A stretch of DNA of 64,000 nucleotides from Clavulina sp. PMI_390. Its lineage: Eukaryota > Basidiomycota > Agaricomycetes > Cantharellales > Hydnaceae. The position numbers and the translations under genes were made by a program. The notes under the pieces are model-generated. The model had not been told where the DNA came from, made no database searches, and saw nothing but the letters and a program-made list of their open reading frames with translations. The DNA lies in NCBI GenBank assembly GCA_015039315.1, contig WIDE01000002.1, positions 879,391 through 943,390 on the forward strand. Reading direction: 5' to 3'. Of this stretch, positions 24,917-36,345 are shown one piece after another (within the stretch, counting starts at the first letter, position 1; each line of letters starts with the position of its first letter).

Positions 24917-26373
24917 ATGGATACTTCGAGCCCAGTCTACGCCCACGCTGCCGAGTACTTCCTCCAAGACTTTGCATACGACACCTACCCCCAAGACAAC
25001 GCTGTCATCAGTGTCGACAGCATCCCAAACGGTAAGCCCTCGCTTTTGCCTAATCGGCTTATTCATTCCCAGATCTGCTGGGCTGCTGCCACACAAGGAA
25101 CATAGTTTGTCTAACCGGTCGCAACACGTGTTTTCCCCCCTTGCCCTTCTCCCGTCTGTCCATATCTGGCATACGCTTTTTCAACTGTGCTTCCCTCTTC
25201 TCTTCTCCAGCCGATCGTCTTAACTTTGTGGGTCTCAACTCGCTCCAGCTATCTGGCGCTCCCCATCCCTCCGCCTACTCGTACTCTTACCAGACCCCCG
25301 CGCCCGCCACCCCCGCCTACCACCAGGCCCTCCGTCAGGGCCCAGTAGCGTACCACTCGGACATCGACGAGCGCGATTCCCCCATCCCTGCCGCCATCTC
25401 GCCCCCCATGACCAACATGACTGCCTCCGACGTCGACCTCCACGTCGCCCCCATCTACCACGGGGCTGGCACTCCCGCCCACAGCACCGGCACCTCATCC
25501 CCTGCCTCGTCCCACGGCGGTCACGTCCCCCTCCCCGCCGGCCTCCAGCAGCAACAGCAGCAGCAGGTGCAGCAATCGCCCGTGGCGATGGCCGCTCCCC
25601 AGCAGCAGTCCCCCCAGTCTCAGCATCGCCAACAGTCCCCCTCGCTCGTCCACCGTCATGTGCGGTCGACTCGCGCCGCCGCTTCTTCTGCGGCAGCCTC
25701 GTCGGCCGTCGTCCGTGATCGTAGGAAGGCCGCTAGACGGTCATCCACATCGAACATCGACGATGACTTTGACAGCGACAACGACGTCGATGAGCCCCCC
25801 ATGGCTGAGTCTGCTTCCAAGAGGCGCGAGGACGTCCGCAGGCAGAGGATCGAGAGCGAGCAAAGGCGCCGTGACGAGCTCCGTGATGGCTACCGCAAGC
25901 TCAAGGATGTTCTCCCCGTCTCCAACCAGAAGTCCTCCAAGGTTTCACTTCTGGATAGGGGTATGTCATTTTTTCTTCGTTCAGTTTTTTTTTCCCATTG
26001 TGTTTGAGATCGGTCGCTATTGTTTCCTTCGGCATCTCTATGGATACTGACTCCCCGATCTTTCCCCATCGACCCTCTTTCACCTTCCTGCAGCGGTCAG
26101 CCACATCAACAACCTCGAGATGGCACAGGGCAGCATGGTCATGAAGATCAACGAGCTGGAGGCCGAGACAGCTCGGTTACGACAGTAAGTACCCGCTTTT
26201 TTGCATTTCCTCTCCCAGTGTGGGATTCTCTATTTATCACGTCAATGGCGTCACACCCACTCTAACACCTGAAACTGACGACGCCCGCCTTTGTTGCTTC
26301 TAGTGTGAATGAAACTTTGATGCTTGGCGCGGCGGAGCACCGCCGACACATGACTGCGTCTGGAGCATACTGA
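24917..26373 (+). CDS. bHLH transcription factor
   Basis: Nuclear DNA-binding regulator. Exons 24917-25031, 25211-25960, 26094-26184 and 26304-26373 join in frame to 341 residues. An N-terminal Ser/Pro/His/Gln-rich region (with a run of seven Gln and Ala/Ser tracts) is probably an activation or interaction domain. The basic helix is ASKRREDVRRQRIESEQRRR, helix 1 is DELRDGYRKLKDVLPVSNQ, and helix 2 begins VSLLDRAVSHINNLE across an intron, then a leucine-spaced coiled coil (MKINELEAETARLR). Glu9 and Arg13 of E-box readers are kept, but the usual His5 position is Arg. An in-frame upstream ATG at 24815 would add 34 residues; I prefer 24917 because the added segment is uncharacteristic. Targets unknown. 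Confidence 0.85.
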
Positions 26374-29168
26374 TCGATCCCAGAGTCCTATCATTCTTTC
26401 TCGACTCTTCCTCCCCCAACTCCTTCCATGCTCTGTCTTGGATGATCGATTATTTATGCTTTGACACTTCACCATGTTGTCGTTTTTTTTTTACTCCTTC
26501 GCCTGTTTTTTTGTGTCTGCTCCACACCGCCCTCGATCATACCTCCTCCCCCAGACAGACTTTTCCACGACGACGATTCCTACACGACTCGACTCATCAC
26601 CCCACCCTCCACTTAGGCCGACTCCTAACCTATTCCCGCATTTCTTGATATTTTATCCCCACCACTCCCCTCTAACCCCCCTTTTCCCCTGCCGATGACG
26701 ACCGCTTGATTGCGAGCTCGTCCTCATCACTTTTTGGAAATACACCTCCAGAACACACCGGTCCGCCAACCACACCCTTGGCGTATGACTCGCGTTTCCA
26801 GCTGATGCTGCTGTTGACCCTCCCAATCCATCCATTACCGTCTCCGTGCATTTTATGCCCCGTTCCGTTGTTCAGGGGCGCGCGGCTTGCTTCGGTTTCG
26901 GATTTTTTTCTTTTCGGGAGCGCCCACCACCACGCTTTGGTACGCTCGAGCAACGATTGATTCGATGACCCCGACGTGCTTTTGTCTCGTCTTGATGATG
27001 ACCCCACGTATTACGACCTAGACTGCGCCGTCCCATGTCCCCCTCGACCTCTCCAGCCGTGCTGAAGATGGGGCGCGGCCAATGACTAGTTACGATCTTC
27101 CCTAACCCCCACTCACGAGTGCGCTCGCCTGCCTCTCTTTCCCGTTCCCCACCCATTACCATCTCCGCCCTCCAGCCCAATCATCCTCCTCGACGTTGGC
27201 GCTTGATGTTGATCCTCTTGTGTCTACGCCGTCGCCTAGTGCGTCTGCCTTGGACCTGGATCCATCGCCCTTCGTCATTCGGGAGCGATCGACGGCTGCT
27301 GCTCGTGCTGCGTGCCTGCGCGCGTGCGGAGAATTCAGCCCCGCCGATGCCTGCGGACTCCACTTTGGCCCTAGTTCTTCCGACTAGAATGCTCAGACTT
27401 GTATAGGATGCTTGAATGATGGATGGTTGGATGCGTCTTCAACGTGAGGAGTGGTTGTGTCGTAAGTGTGTACGTAGGGCGCAATGTGAGTTGATTGGAG
27501 TGTGGGCGATATGTGGTGAAGGAGTCGTTGGGGGATTGTGTTCGCTCGTCCGGGCGCTAGCCGCTTGTTGATGGATGATCTTTCCTCTCGTACTTCTCCC
27601 TCGTTGCTAATTGCCTGCTCACCGCTTCTCCGTTTGTGCCTTTGTGCATACATGACTTCGCACCGCTCTTCTGTCGTTGACAAGTCCTCCTCCGTCCTCA
27701 CTTCCCGTCGGTCATTGCGTTCGGTTGGTTGGTCGAATGTGTCGAGTCCATTTCTACTCATGCTTACGGCGATATGGGTCGCGTTCGGTCCCCTTTACAG
27801 GGTGATAGAGCCCCGCGAGCCCTCTCTCTCATTTCCGATCTTCATTTTCCTTTTTTCTCTTCTCCGCTCTCCATCCAGCTCCGTGTGCTTGCTTGCTTGC
27901 TCATTTCTTGTCTCAGTTCCCCTGCTCCCCACCTCTTCCATTGCTCCGTATCTACCTCATTTGGTTTGCGCCTGCATGGCTTGTTGTTCAATCACATTGA
28001 TGTCTATCCTATGGATAGTTTGTTTGCATGAACCGTGTGTGACGTGTGAGGTTTTGCGAATAAGCTGAGCGAGTTTCTGAGGACAGGCAGGATTGGAGTG
28101 GCCATCAGCCTTGCGAGTGAACTTGGGCACACATGCGAAGTGCACCGGATGGGGTAGGTGCCGCTATTGATGAGGATGACGTATCGTGGGCCCTGCACCG
28201 AGCAAAAAGCTCTTGATTATTACAACTCCAAAAAAAAGCTCAGATACTCTTGGATAAATTGAGAGGTAGGCTGTCGATCGTTTCGCGGGCGACACGCCCA
28301 CAACATACAACAATTTAACCTTATTTGTTCCTTCCTGCCAATAACCTTCCGTGGTCCGACGAGACTGGACATTCGTAACGTTATAGATTGAGGTGAGTAC
28401 CAGAAGGGTGCCGCTCTAGATATATCGGCGTTCAGGTCAACCCCAATTTGACGTCGAGCAGCCTACGATTCTTCGGCCTTGGATCTCGCTGCCCGGTGCC
28501 GCGGGCAAATCTGTGCTTTCATCGCTCCGCAATTGGTCCTTTTCCCTGTGCGTGTACGCCTGTGACCAAAAAAAATTGCACAGCGCTGCTTACACTCTCA
28601 GCGCCTTGTCCGTTGATTGAAGGCTGTACTAGATTCATGTATGCCCTGAACTAGTGAGGATCAGCCGAAGAAGCTCAAGCCCCCTACTCAACATGACAAT
28701 ACAATTCACTGGCTCAGCAGCACCAGCTGCGCACACAATTTGTATTTGAGCACAATGAGCTCATAGAGAGAGGGGTGGGGGGCTTCCACATGTTCCGATG
28801 TGAATCCATGATTGAATCCATAGGCACTGGTATTCGCGGCACGGGTACCGTATCTGCGTTCTCTAATCTAGGGGCGTCGATCTCGCCACATCCTAATCGT
28901 CCCCTACGTTTGGAGCCCCTATCATTATCGTGACAAAAGCACGGTGTTCCGAGGCCGAGTCAAAATCAAACGCTCCACGACGCTGGATCTCTACCACGAC
29001 GGGCCTGCCTCTCACTTCTGACGATACACAACTAGCCAGTCAACACCAAGAAAAGTGCTTATTTGAGTTCTCTTCGATCTTGCCAGCATACGATCGTGTC
29101 ATTTCACCTGATCTACCCCTAACCCTGCTCAAGACGCGAAGGAAAGATACCTTGACCTCGCCAGCATT
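26374..29168. other. Pyrimidine-rich intergenic region downstream of the bHLH gene
   Basis: The plus strand is strongly C/T-rich to about 28 kb. It probably begins with the bHLH 3' untranslated region. Two stretches (about 26676-27065 and 27150-27387) have coding-like frames without a start or workable splice connection; see findings. The frame at 27538-28068 (176 codons) is Ser/Leu/Pro-rich and looks compositional. The last kilobase is the promoter side of the dioxygenase gene. Confidence 0.45.
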
Positions 29169-32100
29169 ATGGCTCCACTTTCCGCCTATGCAAAGCGCGC
29201 AGCTGGCGCGATCGCTCGCCAGGCCGATGCTGTGAAGACCTCTGCGGCCCCAGTTCCGCCTGTCACCGAAGATTATAATCCTCAAGCGGAAGAATCGTTT
29301 GTTCGTAAAGGCTTAGATGCAGTAGAAGAGCAATTCCAGCGGGGCGCACCCGTGCCAATGCCCGCTGTGCAAGTCATTGTATGTCTTCAATTTTTTTCTG
29401 TCTGTCTCTGTCTTCGTTTCTTGAGAAGTCGCGATGTTGGGCGAACGCTGGAGGAAAAACTTACGCTGGTTGGATGTTTTGGGTCAACAGGATTCCATTG
29501 TCAATGCTGTCGCAGCATCCAAGGGCTACAACAGTGGCATCGATGACCGAAAGTTGGCGGTACGTTCTTGTCATTCCCACTGTCAATGGTATACTATGTC
29601 GTTCTGACATTCTGCCGTACCCCCAAATCAATGCTTTTGACAATGTCACCCTCGTGTGGGCACTCCAACGCAGATGGAGGAAGGTCTTGTCTTCCTTTCT
29701 CGTGCACCTCCCGGTCCAACCGTGACCTCGGCAACACAAGCTGCTATTCGCCTCCTTTACAACGACCTACCTCATCCACCCTCGAATTTGAGCGAGCCAG
29801 GTCGGTTCCGTTCAGCAGATGGATCAGGGTACAATCGTGTCGATCCTACACTGGGCAGTGCCAACACGCCCTACGGCCGCGATTGTCCGACCAACCCACC
29901 CGTTTCGGATAATGAGCTACCTGATGCCTCCTTGGTATTTGATATGCTGTTGAAGCGCGACGAGGTGCGTACAATGCTCTGGCGTTTCACGACCCGGTTC
30001 AATAAGGCTAACGGAAAAGTTATCGGCCCACTGTGGCTTATGTACCTAGTTCAAACCTCACCCCGCGGGGCTGAGCGGAATGTTCTTCACATTCGCGGTT
30101 CGTGCTAAAGCATCATCCACTCTTAAATAGATCCGATCTAATCCCAGCAATATAGACCTCGATCATCCATACTATATTTCGTACATCACGCACGGACTGG
30201 AATATCAACCAAACGTCCTCTTACCTTGATATGAGCATCTTATATGGGCATACACAGGCGCATCAAGGTCCGAGACTTGCTATCAGCAAGCGTTTAGGAT
30301 CTTTCAGCCAAGATTGTTGACTCTCTCGATTTCCAGACAAAATGCGTGTTGTGGATGGACGTGGCAAGCTCCTTCCCGATTGCTTTGCTGAGACGCGCAT
30401 CCTCAACCTGCCCCCGACGGTCGCNNNNNNNNNNNNNNNNNNNNNNNNNNNNNNNNNNNNNNNNNNNNNNNNNNNNNNNNNNNNNNNNNNNNNNNNNNNN
30501 NNNNNNNNNNNNNNNNNNNNNNNNNNNNNNNNNNNNNNNNNNNNNNNNNNNNNNNNNNNNNNNNNNNNNNNNNNNNNNNNNNNNNNNNNNNNNNNNNNNN
30601 NNNNNNNNNNNNNNNNNNNNNNNNNNNNNNNNNNNNNNNNNNNNNNNNNNNNNNNNNNNNNNNNNNNNNNNNNNNNNNNNNNNNNNNNNNNNNNNNNNNN
30701 NNNNNNNNNNNNNNNNNNNNNNNNNNNNNNNNNNNNNNNNNNNNNNNNNNNNNNNNNNNNNNNNNNNNNNNNNNNNNNNNNNNNNNNNNNNNNNNNNNNN
30801 NNNNNNNNNNNNNNNNNNNNNNNNNNNNNNNNNNNNNNNNNNNNNNNNNNNNNNNNNNNNNNNNNNNNNNNNNNNNNNNNNNNNNNNNNNNNNNNNNNNN
30901 NNNNNNNNNNNNNNNNNNNNNNNNNNNNNNNNNNNNNNNNNNNNNNNNNNNNNNNNNNNNNNNGAGGATCATTCTCCGCTGCAACGGGGTGCTGGTAATT
31001 CGTGCTCCGTTGAATTCAACGTGCTCTACCGCTGGCATACCGCTCTGACTGAAGAGGATGTGAAGTGGACTGGTAAGCGTGACCCTTGCGTGAGTTGTCT
31101 CTATCCTCACTCGCTCGTGTATTATCAGAGGACCAATTCCAGCGGCTATTCGGAAACAATGATTGGGATTCACTTACCCCAGACCTGTTCGAGGCTACTT
31201 TAGTGACCAAAGCCGTGAATGCTCAGAACCCCACCAACCCATTATCAATTGAACAATACTTTGCTATGCCTGCTGCCCAACGCAACAAACTCCTATACGA
31301 GGTGGACTACGCTCCTCGAGACTATCTTCGAGTCCCCTGGGGTCAGAACAAGCGCGATCCTTCTACCCAACGGTATTCGGACGATCTTCTTGCTGGAATT
31401 CTTCAGGGAGCAACTGCCGCACCAGCCGCCGCCTTCAAGGCCCGCGGCATCCCGAACGTCATGCGCGCAATCGAGCTCCTTGGTATCGAGCAGGCACGAC
31501 ACTGGGGTTGCTGTTCCCTCAATGATTTCCGACGCTACTTGGGCCTCAAGCCATATTCGACATTCGAAGAGTGGAATCCTGATCCGAAGATTGCAAGCGC
31601 CGCGCGGATGCTGTATAGGAATCCGGAGAATCTAGAGCTGTATGTGGGTTTGTTGGCGGAGGAAACAAAGAGTGTTGGTCCTGGGGCAGGTCTTTGTCCC
31701 GGATACACGTAAGCCACTTCCTTGTTTCCCCAATCGAAACTATATGACTCACAGTCCTGTCTACTATAGTATCAGCAGGTATGTATTCCGTGCCTGTTCA
31801 AAGTGGAGATAACTAAGCTTTGACCCCCAGAGCAATCCTGTCAGACGCTGTAGCTCTCGTTCGCGGCGATCCATATTTCACTTACCTGGCGACGTCATAC
31901 AACTTGACCTCTTTCGGCTATACAGGTAAGTGAACCTGGGCTCGCTGTTGGCAGTTTGCTCAAATGTCACGTTACCGCAGAGGGTCAACGAAACATCAAT
32001 AATGCCGCTTATGGAGGCATGATCGGCCGAGTGTTACAACGCGCACTGCCGAACCATTATAATTCCACCTCGACATATACTCACTTCCCTTTTGTTACGC

Positions 32101-34035
32101 CAACTGGTCAGCCTTACAGCATGGACATCTTGTTGCATAAAAATGGCGTCCTGGATCGCTACACGATCGATCGTCCAATTCCCCAGTTGCCTATCATGGT
32201 CGTCTATGATCCACCGTCGGTTGGAAGCATCCTAGATGTCGAGTCTCTCAACTACATCACTCTCTATGGAGGTAACATCAAGGCTATCGGCCTTGATAGC
32301 AGCTTCCTCCGCCACATAGACGAGCCTCCGTTCTTTGCTAATGCAACAAAGCTTCTCAGACAACTGGTCATACCGGCTCCGCCCGTTCTAGATGAAACGC
32401 TGGGATGGTTCCGAGATCGCGCCATGTCTCTTATGCGAGAAAAGAGCCTGAGTGTACCAGGCACATCAGACCTGACAGCAGATGTGGTCAAGGATGTTTT
32501 CCGCCTGCTCCCTGTTCACTGGAGCTCCTATCAAGTGGTGCGAATCTTGCTCAAGATTATCAGACCTTGGCGCAAAATACTGATGCTGACTGCTATCTAT
32601 AGGCTGGCCTTCCTCTAAAATCGACGTTCACGCCCAAAGGAGTGCTTTATGAACAACAATTGTTCCTCATGCTCCGAGAGATCTACAGGTGTGTAGCCTG
32701 TTGTCCTTTCCGATGACAGAATATCCAACTCAAGTTATCAATGTGCTGATTGTCTACAGTTTTGTTTATGCTGAGCCCGAAAACTCGCTCAAGATACCGC
32801 TTATGGTGAAAGCGCGAGATCATGTCGCCAACTTGACACGATTGGTCCAAACTGCAATGACCGAAGCGACCGGTGGAGTAAGTTGCTTTCCCGGCCTCTA
32901 TCAGATGACAGCGCACTAAAATGGCGAAGACCAAACTCTCTGGAGTACGACAGTTGGTCCGCGGATCCAAATATGAGTATAACGATGCCATTTTGAAGCG
33001 CATGGCATCGTTGAATCTCCCAATGGGTGAAGCCGCCGCCAATATTGTGGGGCTGATCGCCACAGTTTCTATAGAGCTATTCCTTAGTAAGGTCTCCGTT
33101 ACTACACCTGGTGAAATCAAACTGAGGACATTTCCCACTTAGTTTACACCCACGTCGTCAATTTCTTCTTGGCACCCCTCCCACCTCCTCAGTATTCATT
33201 CGATCCAGCTGCCCTAGAGGCTGCCAGACGACTGTATGGCAAGAAGAAAGCATTACAAGAAGCCGTAACTGCAGTTGCGAACGATCGCTCACCCCAGTCA
33301 CTGGCTGCCTTGGCGTGTTTTGTCCGCGAGGCTCTTCGTGCGTTCAATAGATTGATGTATCAAATTGACTATAATGGTTAACCGCTTCCTTCACACATTT
33401 AGGCCTCGACCCTGCTGTTCGTGGACTCTATCGCAAAGCTAAAGCTGCGACCAAGCTAGGGAACCAAACTTTGACAAAGGACCAGAGGTTGTATCTAGAT
33501 CTTGCCGCTCTTGGAAATGACGGCACCATCTTCGCGGCCCCCGGCGATGTCAATCCGACCCGCCCAGAAGACGCGTACAAACTCCTGCAAGGTGACGGCG
33601 CCTTCAAGATTTTGGGATCAGATTTCGTGTACGGGACAGCCGCCGTCGTCCTTCAGGTCGTATTCAGTCTTAAGAATCTCCGGCGAGCGACCGGAAAGAC
33701 TGGAACGCTTCGACGGTCCGTTTCCCACCGTACCTTCACACCTTGTGTTGCCACCCACTGATACGCTCTCGATGTCCCTAGGTTCAAAACCATTATAATT
33801 GGACCTGCCGATGTGGTCATCCGTGATGGAGACCGTTATCAAATAAAGCCAGGTAATGGCCCTAGAGCTGAAGTCTGGCAATACCTTGACCCAGAGGATC
33901 AGTATCGTCTTACACCATGGCCTACTGGTCTTTCTATTATGGTTAGTTCCTTCGTTTTCCCTGCCAGAATAGCTGATGCTGATGGTATTGGTGGTTCCCC
34001 TGACGTAGTATGATAGTATTAGCACCTCGGTTTAA
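29169..34035 (+). CDS. Fatty acid dioxygenase-P450-like fusion (Ppo/linoleate diol synthase family)
   Basis: Fungal heme dioxygenase related to Ppo enzymes and linoleate diol synthases, which turn C18 fatty acids into hydroperoxides and psi-factor oxylipins. The dioxygenase half includes FLSRAPPGPTVTSATQAAI, SIIHTIFRT with the likely distal heme His, WNINQTSSYLDMSILYG, and, after the assembly gap (30425-30963), FNVLYRWHTAL with the catalytic Tyr and proximal His. Further family blocks are DYLRVPWGQNKRD and ALVRGDPYFT. The C-terminal P450-like half includes MGEAAANIVGLIATVSIELFL, but the heme loop reads QGDGAFKILGSDF: the positions of the expected His and Cys are Phe and Ile, so no thiolate ligand is available. 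More than ten exons; last exon YDSISTSV, stop 34033-34035. The missing bases hide part of the dioxygenase core. Confidence 0.87.
30425..30963. other. Assembly gap (539 N)
   Basis: A run of N inside the dioxygenase gene. It starts after the codons for LNLPPT and ends before the exon encoding FNVLYRWH. The hidden part should encode roughly 100-180 residues of the heme dioxygenase core. True gap length is unknown. Confidence 0.99.
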
Positions 34036-34561
34036 CTGGCGCGAATTTGTATTGTTGAGTGGTCACTGCTCAATCCAAAGTATTTGAGAGCTTCGTAAAT
34101 GAGATGAATGTTTCCTCTTCACTACTGAGAAAACCGGGAATCGTTTTTGATGATTCCTCATCATTCGATCTACAAATTTGGATGCCCAGGGCTAGTGGGT
34201 TTTCGATGGAGTGATACGACGAGGGAGCAGCTCGCAGTGGCATTTGATTTTGCGATGTGCCGCGCCATGGTACGGGAAAGTATTCTATTCTTGCTGTACA
34301 CAAGGTGTAGTTCTTTTGGGCCCATTCTGATACAAACCTAAGCTTTCGTTCGCTGTTGCACCAACAGCCGGAACGAGGCCATGGTCACGTGACCCCATTC
34401 CAACTTCCCCCTCAATTTCCAAGAAAGTGATAAAGATTTCTACGGATTCCTCCCATTCTACATTATTCGCTCTACATATAAAGTAAGCGCTATGGAGGAG
34501 TGAGCAGGGGTGGTAAACAAGATAAATGTTATAGTCTCTTTGGAACTATTCTCTCATCGGA
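34036..34561. other. Intergenic before the tRNA
   Basis: Contains the 3' end of the dioxygenase transcript and the upstream side of the tRNA gene. No gene seen. Confidence 0.5.
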
Positions 34562-34648
34562 GGTCCAATGGTCTAGAGGTATGATTCACCCTTAGGGACT
34601 TCTGTCACTATCTGGGTGAGGTCCCGCGTTCGATTCGCGGTTGGACCC
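34562..34648 (+). tRNA. tRNA-Pro (AGG) with a 15-nt intron
   Basis: GGTCCAA at the 5' end pairs with TTGGACC at 34641-34647; discriminator base C. The D arm contains TGGTCTAGAGGTATGA, the T arm CCGCGTTCGATTCGCGG with a normal B box. The anticodon stem CACCC pairs with GGGTG. The loop reads TTAGGG before the intron, giving anticodon AGG. Fifteen nt (ACTTC...TATC) inserted after position 37, the canonical site for eukaryotic tRNA introns, leave a 72-nt mature tRNA. Confidence 0.92.
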
Positions 34649-34652
34649 TTAA

Positions 34653-34657
34653 TTTTT
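34653..34657 (+). terminator. Pol III terminator of tRNA-Pro
   Basis: Five consecutive T on the plus strand begin four nt after the discriminator base, the usual RNA polymerase III stop signal. Confidence 0.75.
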
Positions 34658-35070
34658 GTAATTTTGAGCTGCCGCTTTCACAACCGATTGGTCTCTGGGT
34701 ATGTTCCCAGGCCAATATCGTGGTGATGGTGGTTTCCCATGACACTTCTTTGCGCTTTCCGCCCTCTCTTGCTTTTTTCCTCTTATTATTTCTGATTACT
34801 TAACTGAGCTTAACGAAATCTGTGGCCCTATTTCTGCTTTGTTGTCACTCGGCGTCGCTCGGACTATCAACTGAAATGCGTCCTTTGTTGTCCACTCTGA
34901 CCTCACGTTCTATTGGTAGATCGCACCATCTACCAAACACTTCGCCATCTATTTTGCTGATTGGGACATATCAATATACCCAAAACCACAGAACTATTCT
35001 CGCAGCACCCTTGCGACATCGTCATCCTCAACGTCATAGATTGCTAGCTTCTCCCCCGTCTCGTTCTATT

Positions 35071-36345
35071 ATGGCTCTTGCCGCGGACAAACCACGCCTT
35101 GCTATCCTGGATGATTATCAGGACCTAGCTTTCAAATGTGCTGACTGGAGCGCGGTCTCGTCGCTTGTCGACATCACCGTCTTTAAGGACACTATTCAGC
35201 AGGCGACAGATGAAGAGGCCCTTGTTGAGCGACTCCGCCCGTTCGAAATCATCTGCTCGATGAGGGAGAGGACAAAATTTCCAGCCAGCGTGCTTGGGAA
35301 GCTGCCCAATTTGAAGCTTTTGACGACGACGGGTTTGCGGAACGCCGCGATCGATATGGAGGCTGCACGTCGAGAGGGTATCATCGTTGCTGGGACAGGC
35401 TATACGGGTGACGGCACGGCCGAGCACAAGTAAGTAATACTTGAAGCTTTCGAGCCTCCATCCTGCACATTTGATCCTTGGAAAACTAATGGCTTCGATC
35501 TCTTCTCATGTTGTGCCGCCAGTTGGACGCTCATTATGGCAGTTGCTCGGGGCTTGGTGTTTGAGCACAATAATACCGTGAACGGAAACCCTCAGTGGCA
35601 GAATCGATTGTCTACTGAGCTTGGTGGAAAAACTCTCGGGCTCGTGGGGCTGGGAAAATTGGGCAAGGCCACCCTAAAGGTAACCAGCTCCATATTTATT
35701 CTTAATATCCCGGTCCCCGAATCTGACTTTGGGTTCCCATCCATAAAGTTTGCACGAGTGTTTGGCATGGAAGTCTGCGCGTGGTCGCCTAACCTCACAC
35801 CTGAGCGCGCCGCTGAAGCCGGGGTGAAGTTTGTTTCCAAAGAGGAACTCTTCCGCACTTCCGACGTCGTCTCGGTCCACATGGTTCTCGCTCCTTCAAC
35901 AAAAGACCTCATCGGTAGCACCGAATTCGGATGGATGAAACCTACCGCGTTCATTGTCAACACCTCGCGCGGTCCCATCGTCAATGAGGCAGCCCTTCTT
36001 GACGCTCTGAATAATGAGAAGATCGCGGGCGCTGGTATCGACGTCTTTGATATCGAGCCGCTGCCACTGGATCACCCTATCCGAAAGGCAAAGAATATCA
36101 CACTTTCGCCACACATCGGCTATGTTGGGGATAGGTTGTATAAAGTTAGTATCTTCCAAGTCTTTCGCCTTTGCTCGGATCCTGAATTTTTGGGAAAACG
36201 AATGCGCTAACCTCTTGCCTACCAGGTATTCTGGGAAGACACCGTAGCAAACGTTGCTGGATATCTGAAGCGGGACCCAAGCAAGCTCAAGTTTATGAAC
36301 AATGTAGAATGGGCTGCATCTCGAGTCGGAAAGCCTTCCCTTTGA
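35071..36345 (+). CDS. D-isomer specific 2-hydroxyacid dehydrogenase
   Basis: NAD(P)-dependent 2-hydroxyacid dehydrogenase of the phosphoglycerate dehydrogenase-like superfamily; substrate not predictable. The nucleotide-binding motif is LGLVGLGKLGKATLK. The catalytic triad is visible as Arg in IVNTSRGPIVNEAALLDAL, Glu in GIDVFDIEPLPLDHP and His in LSPHIGYVGD. Exon 1 is 35071 to about 35430, then TLIMAVARGL, then an intron splitting the Rossmann motif from FARVFGMEVCAWSP, and a last exon FWEDTVANVAGYLKRDPSKL. Stop 36343-36345. About 350 residues, normal for the family. An in-frame ATG at 34876 would add 65 residues with no acidic amino acid, resembling a mitochondrial presequence; see findings. 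Confidence 0.87.

Noticed and set aside
25235..25498. Arg/Gly-rich minus-strand frames inside the bHLH gene
   Set aside because: Antisense shadows of the GC-rich bHLH coding exon.
27538..28068. 176-codon plus-strand frame downstream of the bHLH gene
   Set aside because: Ser/Leu/Pro/Cys-rich translation expected from CT-rich DNA; no domain, no splice structure, no neighbouring exon.
30342..31203. Long frames across the N run
   Set aside because: Open only because N codons cannot be stops; they are not evidence for coding.
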